Assembly: GCF_900105675.1 (NCBI RefSeq)
Contig: NZ_LT629786.1
Span: 2,170,001 to 2,234,000 of the forward strand
Length of the DNA: 64,000 nucleotides
Direction of reading: 5' to 3'
Origin: Pseudomonas synxantha
GTDB lineage: Bacteria > Pseudomonadota > Gammaproteobacteria > Pseudomonadales > Pseudomonadaceae
The notes below the pieces were generated by a model. That model worked only from the letters and a program-made list of their open reading frames with translations. It ran no database searches and was not told the origin of the DNA. Positions within the stretch are counted from its first letter, which is position 1; each line of letters begins with the position of its first letter. Shown here in pieces: positions 15,434 to 24,599 of this stretch. Both the position numbers and the translations under genes were made by a program.

Positions 15434-17227
15434 ATGACAATGACAGTAGGCGACTTTCTGGTTGAACGGCTCAGCGAGTGGGGCGTAACGCGTATTTTCG
15501 GTTACCCCGGCGACGGTATCAACGGGGTGTTCGGCTCCTTGAATCGGGCCAAGGGCAAAATCGAATTCGTCCAGGCGCGCCATGAGGAAATGGCCGCTTT
15601 CATGGCCTCGGCCCATGCCAAGTTCACCGGCGAACTGGGGGTATGCATCGCCACCTCCGGCCCGGGCGCTGCGCATTTACTCACCGGCCTGTATGACGCG
15701 CGTATGGACCACATGCCGGTGCTGGCTATTGCTGGGCAGCAGGCCAGGGCCGCACTGGGCAGTCATTACCAGCAGGAACTAGACCTGCTCTCGATGTTCA
15801 AGGATGTCGCCGGGGCTTTTGTGCAACAGGCCTCGGTCCCGGCGCAGGTGCGCCATCTAGTGGACCGCGCGGTGCGCACCGCTGTGGGCGAGCGCAGGGT
15901 CACCGCGATCATCCTGCCCAACGATCTGCAGGAGCAGCCTTACGAAGCGCCAGCCCGAGCCCATGGCACTGCGCATTCCGGCGTCGGCTACACCAAGCCC
16001 AGGGTACTGCCCTATGCCAATGACCTGGAGCGCGCCGCCGAGGTGCTGAACGGCGGCGAAAAGGTCGCCATCCTAGTTGGCGCCGGTGCCTTGGGAGCCA
16101 CCGATGAAGTCATCGCCATTGCCGAGGCGCTGGGCGCCGGAGCCGCCAAAGCCCTGCTCGGCAAGGCCGTGCTGCCTGACGACTTGCCTTGGGTCACCGG
16201 TAGCATTGGCCTGCTCGGCACCGAGCCCAGCTATAAGCTGATGACCGAGTGCGACACCCTGTTGATGATCGGTTCGGGGTTTCCCTATTCCGAATTCCTG
16301 CCCAAGGAAGGCCAAGCCCGTGGTGTGCAGATCGACCTGCAACCGGACATGCTGAGCCTGCGCTACCCCATGGAAGTCAACTTGGTAGGTGACGCCAAGG
16401 AAACCTTGGCGGCGCTGCTGCCTTTGCTGGAACACAAGAGCCAGCGCAAGTGGCGCAAGCAGGTCGAAGGCTGGCGTGACAGTTGGGAAAAGACCCTGGA
16501 AAAACGCGCCTTGGCCAAGGCCAAGCCGATCAACCCGCAGCGCGTCGTGCATGAACTGTCGCCACGCCTGCCGGACCACGCGATCATCACCTGTGACTCC
16601 GGCTCCTGCGCCAACTGGTACGCCCGCGACCTGAAGATCCGCCGCGGCATGCAATGCTCGCTGTCCGGCGGCCTGGCGTCCATGGGCGCCGCCGTGCCCT
16701 ACGCCATCGCGGCCAAATTTGCCCATCCACAACGCACCGTCGTGGCCCTGGTGGGGGATGGCGCGATGCAGATGAACAACCTGGCCGAATTGATCACTGT
16801 GGCCAAGTATTGGCGAAAGTGGCAAAGCCCGAAGTGGATCTGCGCCGTGTTCAATAACGAAGACCTCAACCAGGTCACCTGGGAGCAGCGGGTCATGGAA
16901 GGCGATCCGAAGTTCGAAGCCTCGCAGAATATTCCCGATGTGCCGTACCACCTGTTCGCCATTTCCCTGGGGCTCAAAGGCATCTTCGTCGAGCATGAAG
17001 ACGACGTCGCCGCGGCGTGGGAACAGGCGCTGGCATCGGACATCCCGGTGCTGATCGAATTCAAGACCGACCCCAACGTGCCGCCACTGCCGCCGCATAT
17101 CAAGCTGGAGCAGGCGAAGAAGTTTGCCTCCACATTGCTTCAGGGGGATCCGCAGGAGGCCGGGGTAATCGTGCAAACCGCCAAGCAGGTGCTGGCCAGC
17201 GTATTGCCGGGTGGTGCGAAGAAATAG
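15434..17227 (+). CDS. ThDP-dependent pyruvate oxidase/dehydrogenase (quinone)-like enzyme
   Basis: 597 residues with AAGGAG ten bases upstream. The acetolactate synthase/pyruvate oxidase architecture is complete. The ThDP N-domain has RIFGYPGDGINGVFG and catalytic Glu in ARHEEMAAFMA, the central domain is Rossmann-like, and the C-domain has the ThDP/Mg motif GDGAMQMNNLAELITVAKYW with NNEDLN. It resembles B. subtilis YdaP and PoxB-type enzymes. If it is a pyruvate:quinone oxidoreductase it would feed quinol directly to the quinol-oxidising complex encoded 76 bases downstream, but the C-terminal membrane helix of PoxB is not evident, so substrate and acceptor are inferred. Confidence 0.85.
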   Translation: MTMTVGDFLVERLSEWGVTRIFGYPGDGINGVFGSLNRAKGKIEFVQARHEEMAAFMASAHAKFTGELGVCIATSGPGAAHLLTGLYDARMDHMPVLAIAGQQARAALGSHYQQELDLLSMFKDVAGAFVQQASVPAQVRHLVDRAVRTAVGERRVTAIILPNDLQEQPYEAPARAHGTAHSGVGYTKPRVLPYANDLERAAEVLNGGEKVAILVGAGALGATDEVIAIAEALGAGAAKALLGKAVLPDDLPWVTGSIGLLGTEPSYKLMTECDTLLMIGSGFPYSEFLPKEGQARGVQIDLQPDMLSLRYPMEVNLVGDAKETLAALLPLLEHKSQRKWRKQVEGWRDSWEKTLEKRALAKAKPINPQRVVHELSPRLPDHAIITCDSGSCANWYARDLKIRRGMQCSLSGGLASMGAAVPYAIAAKFAHPQRTVVALVGDGAMQMNNLAELITVAKYWRKWQSPKWICAVFNNEDLNQVTWEQRVMEGDPKFEASQNIPDVPYHLFAISLGLKGIFVEHEDDVAAAWEQALASDIPVLIEFKTDPNVPPLPPHIKLEQAKKFASTLLQGDPQEAGVIVQTAKQVLASVLPGGAKK

Positions 17228-17247
17228 GCGGGCTATGCCAATAATCA

Positions 17248-17271
17248 ACGGCTGCGCGCTGGCGCAGCCGT
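17248..17271 (+). terminator. GC-rich hairpin between the ThDP enzyme and actA
   Basis: ACGGCTGCGC-GCTG-GCGCAGCCGT is a perfect ten-pair stem 20 bases after the ThDP enzyme stop. No T-run follows, so it may slow rather than stop transcription into the respiratory operon. Confidence 0.5.
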
Positions 17272-17303
17272 CGCTGTAAGGACATGGATATGAGAATCCG
17301 GCG

Positions 17304-17960
17304 ATGACGCAGATTTTCAGTCGCTCGGCCGACACCTGGTTGCGCGTGGGACTGCTGTTACTCATCGTCGGCCTCTCGGGAGGCTTGCTTGTGGCATTGA
17401 CCCTGGAGAGCACCGATTACCGCACTGGACGCAACTGGGTGGTTGAACAGCCCTTGCCCTTCAGTCATGCCCACCATGCCGGCGAACTGAAGATTGATTG
17501 CCGCTACTGCCACAGCGCGGTGCAGACCTCGGCCATGGCCAGCCTGCCAGCCACCGAAACCTGCATGAGCTGCCATTCCCAGGTATGGAAAAACGCCGAC
17601 GTGCTCGAACCGTTGCGCAAGAGCCTGCGTGAACATAAACCCTTGCACTGGCAGCGCGTCGTTGAATTGCCGGACTACGTGTACTTCCATCACGGCGTGC
17701 ATGTAAATGCGGGGGTGGGCTGCAATGAATGCCATGGCCGGGTGGACCGTATGCAACTGCTGTTCAAGGCGCAGCCGTTGAACATGGGCGAATGCCTGGC
17801 CTGTCACCGTGACCCGGCACCGCACTTGCGCCCTCCAGAGCAAGTGACCAACCTGCAATGGCACACCGATGAGGATCGACGCCAGTTGGGTGAGCGACTG
17901 ATGCGTGCACGCGGTATCGAGGTGAAGGGCCTTACCGATTGCGGGGTCTGTCATCGATGA
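17304..17960 (+). CDS. actA: ActA, pentahaem cytochrome c subunit of alternative complex III
   Basis: 218 residues. One N-terminal membrane anchor (residues 14-33, VGLLLLIVGLSGGLLVALTL) is followed by a periplasmic domain with five CXXCH haem sites: CRYCH, CMSCH, CNECH, CLACH and CGVCH. This is exactly the haem count of ActA in the characterised Rhodothermus and Flavobacterium complexes. ActA carries electrons from the quinol-oxidising core toward the oxidase. First gene of an eleven-gene operon; its TGA overlaps the actB start (ATGA). Confidence 0.92.
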   Translation: MTQIFSRSADTWLRVGLLLLIVGLSGGLLVALTLESTDYRTGRNWVVEQPLPFSHAHHAGELKIDCRYCHSAVQTSAMASLPATETCMSCHSQVWKNADVLEPLRKSLREHKPLHWQRVVELPDYVYFHHGVHVNAGVGCNECHGRVDRMQLLFKAQPLNMGECLACHRDPAPHLRPPEQVTNLQWHTDEDRRQLGERLMRARGIEVKGLTDCGVCHR

Positions 17961-20845
17961 GCGCGCCACTGGACTTTGTCGCTTTGCGTGGGCAGCTCGC
18001 CGGACTCAAGGGCCGGGCCTATTGGCGCGGGCTTGAGGCACTGTCTGCGTCCCCCGAGGTGCAGGCGCTGATGGAGGCCGAGTTTCCCGGGGTAGCGCCG
18101 TTGCTGGACCGCCGCGGTTTCCTGCAACTGATGGCCGCCTCCCTGGCAATGGCGGGGCTGGCGGCGTGCGGCAAAGCCCCGGAACAAGCCATTACCGCCG
18201 TTCACCAGCCGGCCACCCTGACCCCCGGCGTGGCGGCCTGGTATGCCACCGCCGTGTCATTGGCTGGCGTGGCACAACCGGTATTGGCCAAGACCCAGGC
18301 CGGGCGCCCGATCAAGCTGGAGGGCAACCCAGCACATCCAATGTCTGGCGGTGCCTGTGATGCCTTCACCCAGGCGGCGATCCTGCAGCTCTACGATCCT
18401 GATCGCTCCCAGGCACCCCGCTGGCGGGGCCGCGAAACCAGTTGGGCGCAGGTGCGCGCAGCGCTGTCCCAGGAGCGGCAGGCGTTGGATCGCCTTCACG
18501 GCAAAGGCTTGCATATCGTCTGCGGCGCCAGCAGTTCGCCGACCCTCCAGCGCCAGTTCGAGCAACTGCAAAAACGTTGGCCCGAGGCGCGGCTGTATCA
18601 CGGCGAAGCCTTTGCCGAGACCACCGCCATGGTCGCCAGCGAACAGCTGTTTGGTCAGCCGCTGACGGCGCGCGTGCACTTGGAGCATGCCCAAGTGCTG
18701 GTATGCCTGGACTATGACCCCTTGGGCTGCGGCCCCTACCAGACTGTGCGGCAGAGCGGCTGGGCCGAGCGCCGGCGCCGGGCCGCCAAAGGCGAGGGTG
18801 CGGCCTTGTCGTTCGTGGCTGAAAGCGTTCCGACTCTCACTGGAGCCGCCGCCACGGCACGCTTGCCGATGCCACCGTCACGCCTGCCGGACATGCTACT
18901 GGCCTTGAGCCAGGCCCTGGGCGAAACCCTGCCGGGCACGCCGCGCCTGACGGCGGCGCAGCGCCAGTGGCTGGACCTGGCCGTGGCGGCGCTCAAGGCG
19001 CATCCGGGGCGTGGGCTGATCGGCATCAGCTCCCAGGCACCCGAAGCCTTGCAAGCGCAGGTCTTGCGCCTGAACCAGCGCCTTGGCCACCTGGGGCGAA
19101 CCCTGGACTTGCAAGCCCCAAGCCTGCTGGGCTACGAGCCTCAACGCCAATGGGCGTCGCTGCAACAGCTGGCCCAAGCGCTGCAAGAGGAACGCGTGAG
19201 CCATCTGGTCATGCTCGACTGCAACCCGGTACAGCTGTCAGCGTTGCCGGCCCAATTGCAGCAAGTTCCCATGCGCCTGCACGCAGGGCTTTACTACGAC
19301 GAAAGCGCCGCGCAGTGCCATTGGCACTTGCCGCTTAACCATGGGTTGGACGGCTGGAGCGATGCCCGCGCAGCGGATGGCAGCGCCTGTATCGTCCAGC
19401 CATTGATCGAGCCGCTGTATGCGACACGCACGCTGCACCAGGTGCTCGAGTTGCTGATGAGCGCCGCCGAGGCCGATGGCTTGGCGCTTGTACGGGCCAC
19501 CTGGGCGCACATTCCCGAGGCGCAATGGCGCCAGGCCCTGGCGCAGGGTTGGATCGAAACTGCCGCGCCGTCGGTGGCGGTGCGCAACCCGGGCACAGCG
19601 GCTGCGTCGCTGGCCCTGAGTGACAGGGACGGCCTGCAAGCGCTGGTGCGTCCCGACCCGACTATCTGGGATGGGCGGTTTGCCAATTGCGCATGGTTGC
19701 AGGAATTGCCCAAGCCCATCAGCACCCTTACCTGGAGCAATGTGGTCGGGCTTTCCCCGCGCCTGGCCGAGCGATTGGGCGTGGGCAATGGCGACGGGGT
19801 CGAGGTGAGCCTGACCGGCCAGACCCTGCGTGGCCCGGCTTGGGTTGAACCAGGCCAGGCCGATGAGGTAATCGCCTTGTATGCCGGCTACGGTCGAACC
19901 CGCGCCGGGCGGGTCGGCAATGACCTGGGGTACGCCGTCAGGCCGATTCAGGCACTTGCGGCCGACGCCAAGCTGCGGGTCACGGGGGAGCACTATCGGT
20001 TGGCCACGACCCAGGCCCATCACCAGCTCCCCGATGAAGACGAGCCGCCCATCCGCGTAGTCGCGCGCGATGCGCCGCACCTGCCAGGCCAAACCATCCC
20101 CGTGTCGCTCTACAGCCCGGCTGCCGACAGTGGCCCGCAGTGGGGCATGGTCATCGACCTGGACCTGTGTACCGGCTGCAATGCCTGCGTCGTCGCCTGC
20201 CAGGCCGAGAACAATATCGCCGTGGTAGGCGCCGAACAGGTCGCCCGGGGCCGCAACATGCACTGGCTGCGGATCGACCATTACTACCAGGGCTCCCTGG
20301 ATGCACCGCGCTCGCGCTTCCAACCTTTGCCCTGCATGCACTGCGAACAGGCGCCCTGCGAAACCGGCTGCCCGGTCAACGCCACGGTGCACAGCCGCGA
20401 TGGCCTCAACCAGATGGTCTACAACCGCTGCATCGGCACCCGCACCTGCGCCGCTTATTGTCCGTACAAGGTTCGTCGCTTCAATTGGCTGGACTGGAGC
20501 GCCAACGCCGCACCGTCGATCCAGGCCCAGCGTAACCCCGAGGTCACGGTGCGCTCCCGGGGTGTTATGGAGAAGTGCACTTACTGCATCCAACGCATCA
20601 GCGCCGCACGAATCGAAGATAAACAACAGGCCGCAGCCTTTGATCCGTCCAGCGTGGTCACCGCCTGCCAGCAGACATGCCCCAGCCAGGCGATCAGGTT
20701 TGGGGACATTGCCGACCCCGCCAGTGATGTCAGCCAGGCGCGCCGGGACCCGCGCCATTACCGCTTGCTCGACGCCCTCGGCACCCGGCCACGCACCAGC
20801 TACCTGGCGCGCATCGAAGAGGAGGGCACTGGCGATGCAAGCTGA
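17957..20845 (+). CDS. actB: ActB, molybdopterin-oxidoreductase-like and Fe-S subunit of alternative complex III
   Basis: 962 residues from MSAPLDFVALRGQLAG (ATGA overlap with actA). A twin-arginine-type stretch RRGFLQLMAASLAMAGLAAC lies near residue 53-72, unusually far from the N-terminus as in other ActB proteins. The large middle region is a degenerate molybdopterin oxidoreductase domain, which in this family binds no Mo cofactor. The C-terminal ferredoxin-like part has CTGCNACVVAC, CMHCEQAPCETGC, CIGTRTCAAYC and CTYC..CQQTC. In the third motif a Thr replaces one Cys, as expected for the [3Fe-4S] site. It transfers electrons from quinol to ActA/ActE. The stop overlaps actC by 11 bases. 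Confidence 0.92.
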   Translation: MSAPLDFVALRGQLAGLKGRAYWRGLEALSASPEVQALMEAEFPGVAPLLDRRGFLQLMAASLAMAGLAACGKAPEQAITAVHQPATLTPGVAAWYATAVSLAGVAQPVLAKTQAGRPIKLEGNPAHPMSGGACDAFTQAAILQLYDPDRSQAPRWRGRETSWAQVRAALSQERQALDRLHGKGLHIVCGASSSPTLQRQFEQLQKRWPEARLYHGEAFAETTAMVASEQLFGQPLTARVHLEHAQVLVCLDYDPLGCGPYQTVRQSGWAERRRRAAKGEGAALSFVAESVPTLTGAAATARLPMPPSRLPDMLLALSQALGETLPGTPRLTAAQRQWLDLAVAALKAHPGRGLIGISSQAPEALQAQVLRLNQRLGHLGRTLDLQAPSLLGYEPQRQWASLQQLAQALQEERVSHLVMLDCNPVQLSALPAQLQQVPMRLHAGLYYDESAAQCHWHLPLNHGLDGWSDARAADGSACIVQPLIEPLYATRTLHQVLELLMSAAEADGLALVRATWAHIPEAQWRQALAQGWIETAAPSVAVRNPGTAAASLALSDRDGLQALVRPDPTIWDGRFANCAWLQELPKPISTLTWSNVVGLSPRLAERLGVGNGDGVEVSLTGQTLRGPAWVEPGQADEVIALYAGYGRTRAGRVGNDLGYAVRPIQALAADAKLRVTGEHYRLATTQAHHQLPDEDEPPIRVVARDAPHLPGQTIPVSLYSPAADSGPQWGMVIDLDLCTGCNACVVACQAENNIAVVGAEQVARGRNMHWLRIDHYYQGSLDAPRSRFQPLPCMHCEQAPCETGCPVNATVHSRDGLNQMVYNRCIGTRTCAAYCPYKVRRFNWLDWSANAAPSIQAQRNPEVTVRSRGVMEKCTYCIQRISAARIEDKQQAAAFDPSSVVTACQQTCPSQAIRFGDIADPASDVSQARRDPRHYRLLDALGTRPRTSYLARIEEEGTGDAS

Positions 20846-22199
20846 GCCGCTGCTGCACGACACCGCGCATTTTCTGCCCAAGGACCTGAGTGATGCGCAG
20901 GTGTCGCGGCAGGTGTTCGGGCCGTTGCAGCAGTTCCCCCGGCCAGTGGCCTGGCGCTGGTTATTTGGTCTGGGCGTCGCGCTGTTGCTGATGTACCTGG
21001 GTTGCGCCGCCGTGTTGTTGGCCGGTGGCATTGGCCTGTGGGGTAATGATCAGCCGGTGCATTGGGGGTTCGGCATTCTCAATTACATCTGGTGGCTGGG
21101 CATCGGCCACGCGGGCACCTTTATCTCGGCGTTGCTGCTGCTGATCGAGCGACCTTGGCGACATACTCTCAATCGCTTGGCGGAGCTGATGACGTTGATG
21201 GCAGTGATCTGCGCCGCGCTGTACCCGATCCTGCACCTGGGCCGCCCGTGGCTGTTCTACTGGACCATGCCTTATCCGAACGAAATGGGCCTGTGGCCGC
21301 AGTTCAAGAGCCCGACCGCCTGGGACATGTTTGCCATCCTGTCTTACCTGACGGTATCGCTGCTGTTCCTGTGGGTCGGTGCCATTCCGGACTTCGCCAC
21401 TGCCCGTGACCGCGCCAGCACACGGATGCGACAAGTCTTTTACGGCTTGCTCGCATTGGGCTGGCGTGGCTCGCAGCGCCACTGGGCGTTGTGGCGACAG
21501 GCCACGCGGGTCTTGGCGCTATTGGCGATACCGCTGGTGTTCGCGGTGTCGAGCGGCTACTCGTTTCTGCTGACCATGGGCACCCAGAGCGGCTGGCACT
21601 CGACCTTGTTCCCCGCGTATTTCGTCGCCGGCGCGGTGTTTTCCGGATTCGCCATGGTGGTATTGCTGGCGATTGTGGTGCGCTGGATGCTGTGTATTGA
21701 AAGCCTGATCACCGTCCGCCACCTGGACATGCTCGGCCGCCTGTTGCTGGCCACCGGCTGGCTGACGGCCTACGGCTATCTGGCCGATCTGTTCATGCCG
21801 TTCTACAGCGGCGACCCCCATGAAATCGACGTATTGCTCACCCGTCTCGGCGGCCCGCACGCCTGGAGTTTCTGGTTGGCCATCCTGTGCAATGTCGGGG
21901 TGCTTCAAGCGCTGTGGTGGCGTCAGGTACGGCGGCACCCGTCACGCTTGGCCCTGGTGGCCGTCGCTGTGTTGCTGGGCATGTGGGCCGAGCGCTTCAT
22001 GTTGCTGGTGCCGCCCCAAACCCGGGACCTGTTGGTGTCCAGCTGGGGCGATTATTCACCGACACGCTGGGACTGGGCGCTGTTCGTGGGAAGCTTCGGT
22101 ATGTTCCTGGTGCCCTATAGCTTGTTTTTGCGCTATCTGCCCATGGTTTCTGCGTTTGAGGTCAAGCAGGCGCTGCATCAGGAGCGCGGCGATGACTGA
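20835..22199 (+). CDS. actC: ActC, NrfD-like quinol-binding membrane subunit of alternative complex III
   Basis: 454 residues starting MQAEPLLHDTAHFLPKDLSD, inside the 3' end of actB. About ten membrane helices follow the NrfD/PsrC pattern, with GILNYIWWLGIGHAGTFISA, YPILHLGRPWLFYW and the C-terminal WAERFMLLVPP. ActC is the likely quinol oxidation site and one of the two large membrane subunits. The conserved His/Asp residues of the quinol pocket lie in GIGHAGT and in DLFMPFYSGDPHE. A longer upstream start in the same frame is a shadow within actB. Confidence 0.92.
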   Translation: MQAEPLLHDTAHFLPKDLSDAQVSRQVFGPLQQFPRPVAWRWLFGLGVALLLMYLGCAAVLLAGGIGLWGNDQPVHWGFGILNYIWWLGIGHAGTFISALLLLIERPWRHTLNRLAELMTLMAVICAALYPILHLGRPWLFYWTMPYPNEMGLWPQFKSPTAWDMFAILSYLTVSLLFLWVGAIPDFATARDRASTRMRQVFYGLLALGWRGSQRHWALWRQATRVLALLAIPLVFAVSSGYSFLLTMGTQSGWHSTLFPAYFVAGAVFSGFAMVVLLAIVVRWMLCIESLITVRHLDMLGRLLLATGWLTAYGYLADLFMPFYSGDPHEIDVLLTRLGGPHAWSFWLAILCNVGVLQALWWRQVRRHPSRLALVAVAVLLGMWAERFMLLVPPQTRDLLVSSWGDYSPTRWDWALFVGSFGMFLVPYSLFLRYLPMVSAFEVKQALHQERGDD

Positions 22200-22716
22200 G
22201 TGCCTGGGGTTGCTTGCCCGATACCCTGCGCCACGGCCCTTGGTGGATACCGGCCTGCGCGCCTGGGAGCTGGGTTATCGACGCCTGGATGGGTTCGCGC
22301 CCTTTGGGTTGGAGTCCCTGGAGCCGGTACTCGCCGCCAGGGCCAGCCGTGTGCCACCCATGGCTTGTGTGGGCGCAGTGGTAGGCGTGGTAGTGGCGCT
22401 GCTGATGCAGATTGGCGCTGTGTGGGTTTACCCGTTGAATGTCGGCGGGAGGCCCTTGGTGGCGCTGCCGTTGCTGCCAGTCGTGACCTTCTTGTTTGCC
22501 GTGGTATTCGCCGCAGTCGCAGCGGTGCTCACGGCCTTGATAGGCATGGGCCTGCCACGTCTGCATCACCCGTTGTTTGCAAGCCAGGGCTTCGAGCACG
22601 CCTGTGACGACGGCTTCTTCTTGTTTATCGATGCCTGCGACCCGTTGTTCGATCTTCAACGGACCCGCGCCTTGTTGGCCGAGCAGGCCCTCAGCGTGCA
22701 CGAGGTGCAGCCATGA
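22192..22716 (+). CDS. actD: ActD (DUF3341) membrane subunit of alternative complex III
   Basis: 174 residues starting MTECLGLLARYPAPRPLVD. It has the DUF3341 layout: a short N-terminal domain ending FAPFGLESLEPVLAARASR, two adjacent membrane helices (ACVGAVVGVVVALLMQIGAV and VVTFLFAVVFAAVAAVLTAL), then HHPLFASQGFEHACDDGFFL. ActD has no redox cofactor and helps hold the membrane core together. The start overlaps the actC stop and the stop overlaps the actE start (ATGA). Confidence 0.9.
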   Translation: MTECLGLLARYPAPRPLVDTGLRAWELGYRRLDGFAPFGLESLEPVLAARASRVPPMACVGAVVGVVVALLMQIGAVWVYPLNVGGRPLVALPLLPVVTFLFAVVFAAVAAVLTALIGMGLPRLHHPLFASQGFEHACDDGFFLFIDACDPLFDLQRTRALLAEQALSVHEVQP

Positions 22717-23246
22717 AACCCTGGCTATGGGGGCTGGGCCTGGCGCTGCTGTGCAGTGGCTGCGATGACATGTCACGCCAGGCCAAAATGCTGGAGCAAC
22801 GGCCCGGCGCCTTATACGCCGATGGCCTGAGCACCCGCCAACCGCCTGCCGGCAGCGTGGCGCGCGGGCAATTGCAGCGGGAGGCGACCGTGCAGCAGCG
22901 CCCGCTGATGAGTGCGGCGTTGCTTGCCCGGGGTGAGGAGGGCTACCGGGTGTTTTGTACTCCCTGCCATGGCCTCGGCGGCCATGGCGACGGTCTAGTG
23001 GTCGGGCGCGGTTTTCCCGCGCCGCCGGCCTTTACCGAGCCGCGGTTGTTGCACGCCAGCGACGCTCGGCTGATGCAGGTCATCGCCCAGGGTCACGGCT
23101 TGATGCAGGGCTATGAATCGCGCATCCAGCCCGATGAGCGATGGGCCATTGTTGCTCACCTGCGGCTGCTGCAATTGAGCCAGCGTGCCGAACTCGACAG
23201 CTTGCCGCCGCCACTGCGCCAGGCGTTCGAGGACCAAGGCCAATGA
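22713..23246 (+). CDS. actE: ActE, monohaem cytochrome c lipoprotein of alternative complex III
   Basis: 177 residues. The N-terminus MKPWLWGLGLALLCSGCDD carries a lipobox (LCSGC), so Cys17 should be lipidated. A single haem site CTPCHG lies in EEGYRVFCTPCHGLGGHGDG, with a candidate axial Met in the following GHGLMQGYESRI. Earlier residues (PGALYADG..RQPPAGSVARG) match the ActE-type leader. It passes electrons to the oxidase. It is overlapped at both ends by its neighbours. Confidence 0.9.
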   Translation: MKPWLWGLGLALLCSGCDDMSRQAKMLEQRPGALYADGLSTRQPPAGSVARGQLQREATVQQRPLMSAALLARGEEGYRVFCTPCHGLGGHGDGLVVGRGFPAPPAFTEPRLLHASDARLMQVIAQGHGLMQGYESRIQPDERWAIVAHLRLLQLSQRAELDSLPPPLRQAFEDQGQ

Positions 23247-24241
23247 AAGGGCTGCTGCGGCTTGGCGTTGTCGCTGCCTTGGGGCTCGCGCTGCTCGGGC
23301 TGTGGCAACCGGCGTGGGTGGGGGCTGGCGCGCTGGCGGCGGCGGTGAATGCCAGCAGTATTGTGCTGGGGTGCCTGCTGCTCACATTGTTGACGCCCTT
23401 GATCAGTGGCCGCTGGCAAGCGCTCCTGGCCCCCGGCAGCCGCCTGGGTTCGGGCGCGGTGGTGTTGATCGTGCCGATGATGCTGCCGGTCATGCTGGCG
23501 ATGGCCTGGGTGTATCCCTGGGTCGGCCAGGACCTTGAGGGTTTTCGCGGCCTGTGGTTATCACCTGGGTCTTTCGTGCTGCGCACGCTGGTGTATGGCG
23601 GTCTGGCCTGGTGGATACGCGGTTGGGCAGGCCGGCGCAGCGCGATGGGGCTGATTATCTATGCGCTGGTGGCCAGCCTGGCAGCGGTGGATTGGGTGAT
23701 GTCCCTGCTGCCGGGGTTTGTCTCCAGCCTGTTCGGGCTGTTGTTGATTGCCCGGCAGCTGATCGATGGCCTGGCGTTCGCCGGTTTGTGCGTGTTGTGC
23801 TGGAACGTGGTGCTGTTGCCGGCGCGGCAATGCGTGATATTGCGCGGCCTGCTGGTCGGGGCGCTGGCGTTCTGGGTGTATGTGCACTTTATCCAGTACC
23901 TGATTATCTGGTCGGTGGACCTGGCCCATGAAACCCACTGGTATCGCCTGCGCCAACCCGGGTTGTGGGGCGTGCTGAGCGCGTTGCTGATGGTTGGGCA
24001 ACTGGCTTGCCTGGCGCTGCTCGCCTCACCCTGGGGCACGCGGATGTGGGCGTTGCAGTGGGGCTGTGCGGCGATCCTGCTGCTGGGCGCAGTCGAGTCG
24101 ATCTGGATCACCTTGCCGTCGATCTTCCCCGAGGCAGCCGGCGGCACAGTGCTGACCGCCGTGCTTTGCCAGGGTGTCTACGCCATTGGCCTGGGCGCCT
24201 GGTGGCATCGGCAATGGCAAAGGGGGCGCCATGACTGCTGA
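23243..24241 (+). CDS. actF: ActF, second large membrane subunit of alternative complex III
   Basis: 332 residues from MKGLLRLGVVAALGLALLG (ATGA overlap with actE). About ten hydrophobic helices are present. YDLAHETHW-type residues are represented by IWSVDLAHETHWYRLRQPG and the preceding VYVHFIQYLII, matching the conserved end of ActF proteins. It is shorter than the roughly 400-residue ActF of other phyla, lacking some N-terminal helix sequence. ActF is an integral-membrane structural subunit without cofactors. The next gene starts inside its last codons. Confidence 0.82.
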   Translation: MKGLLRLGVVAALGLALLGLWQPAWVGAGALAAAVNASSIVLGCLLLTLLTPLISGRWQALLAPGSRLGSGAVVLIVPMMLPVMLAMAWVYPWVGQDLEGFRGLWLSPGSFVLRTLVYGGLAWWIRGWAGRRSAMGLIIYALVASLAAVDWVMSLLPGFVSSLFGLLLIARQLIDGLAFAGLCVLCWNVVLLPARQCVILRGLLVGALAFWVYVHFIQYLIIWSVDLAHETHWYRLRQPGLWGVLSALLMVGQLACLALLASPWGTRMWALQWGCAAILLLGAVESIWITLPSIFPEAAGGTVLTAVLCQGVYAIGLGAWWHRQWQRGRHDC

Positions 24242-24599
24242 TTACCAACCCAACCGCTTTGACGGCAAAAAAGCCGGGCGCGTGATCCTGTTGTTGTGCA
24301 TGGCAATCGCGTTGGTGCTGGGCGGCGTCGCCTGGTTGTTAGGCAGCTATCGCCAGCACGTGCGCCAGCCCCCCATGAGCAGCCTGGAAAGCCAACGCGT
24401 GCTGCCACCCGAGCCGCGTTTGCAAGCCAACCCGCGGCTCGCCGGCGAACAGCAAATCGCGCGCCAACGGCTGCAACTCGACAGTTACGGCTGGGTCGAC
24501 CGCACGCAGGGCATTGTCCACCTGCCCCTGGAGCAGGCCCGGCAGTTGCTGCTCGAGCGCGGCTGGCCCACGCCCGAGGAGGTCGTCCATGGGCATTGA
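24231..24599 (+). CDS. Small single-span membrane protein between actF and sco
   Basis: 122 residues starting MTADYQPNRFDGKKAGRVI. One membrane helix (residues 17-38, VILLLCMAIALVLGGVAWLL) is followed by a periplasmic tail containing RVLPPEPRLQANPRLA and YGWVDRTQGIVHLPLEQARQ. The tail resembles linker/anchor proteins found in cytochrome oxidase operons. The start overlaps actF by 11 bases and the stop overlaps sco by 11. The fixed position suggests an assembly factor or accessory subunit of the ACIII-oxidase supercomplex; the function is inferred from context only. Confidence 0.75.
   Translation: MTADYQPNRFDGKKAGRVILLLCMAIALVLGGVAWLLGSYRQHVRQPPMSSLESQRVLPPEPRLQANPRLAGEQQIARQRLQLDSYGWVDRTQGIVHLPLEQARQLLLERGWPTPEEVVHGH

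Noticed and set aside
20301..20834. N-terminal extension of ActC reaching back into actB
   Set aside because: The extension is an out-of-frame reading of the ActB Fe-S domain; the ATG at 20835 gives the family-length protein.
19238..21031. 597-codon minus-strand open frame
   Set aside because: Antisense shadow of actB; no motif and no ribosome binding site.
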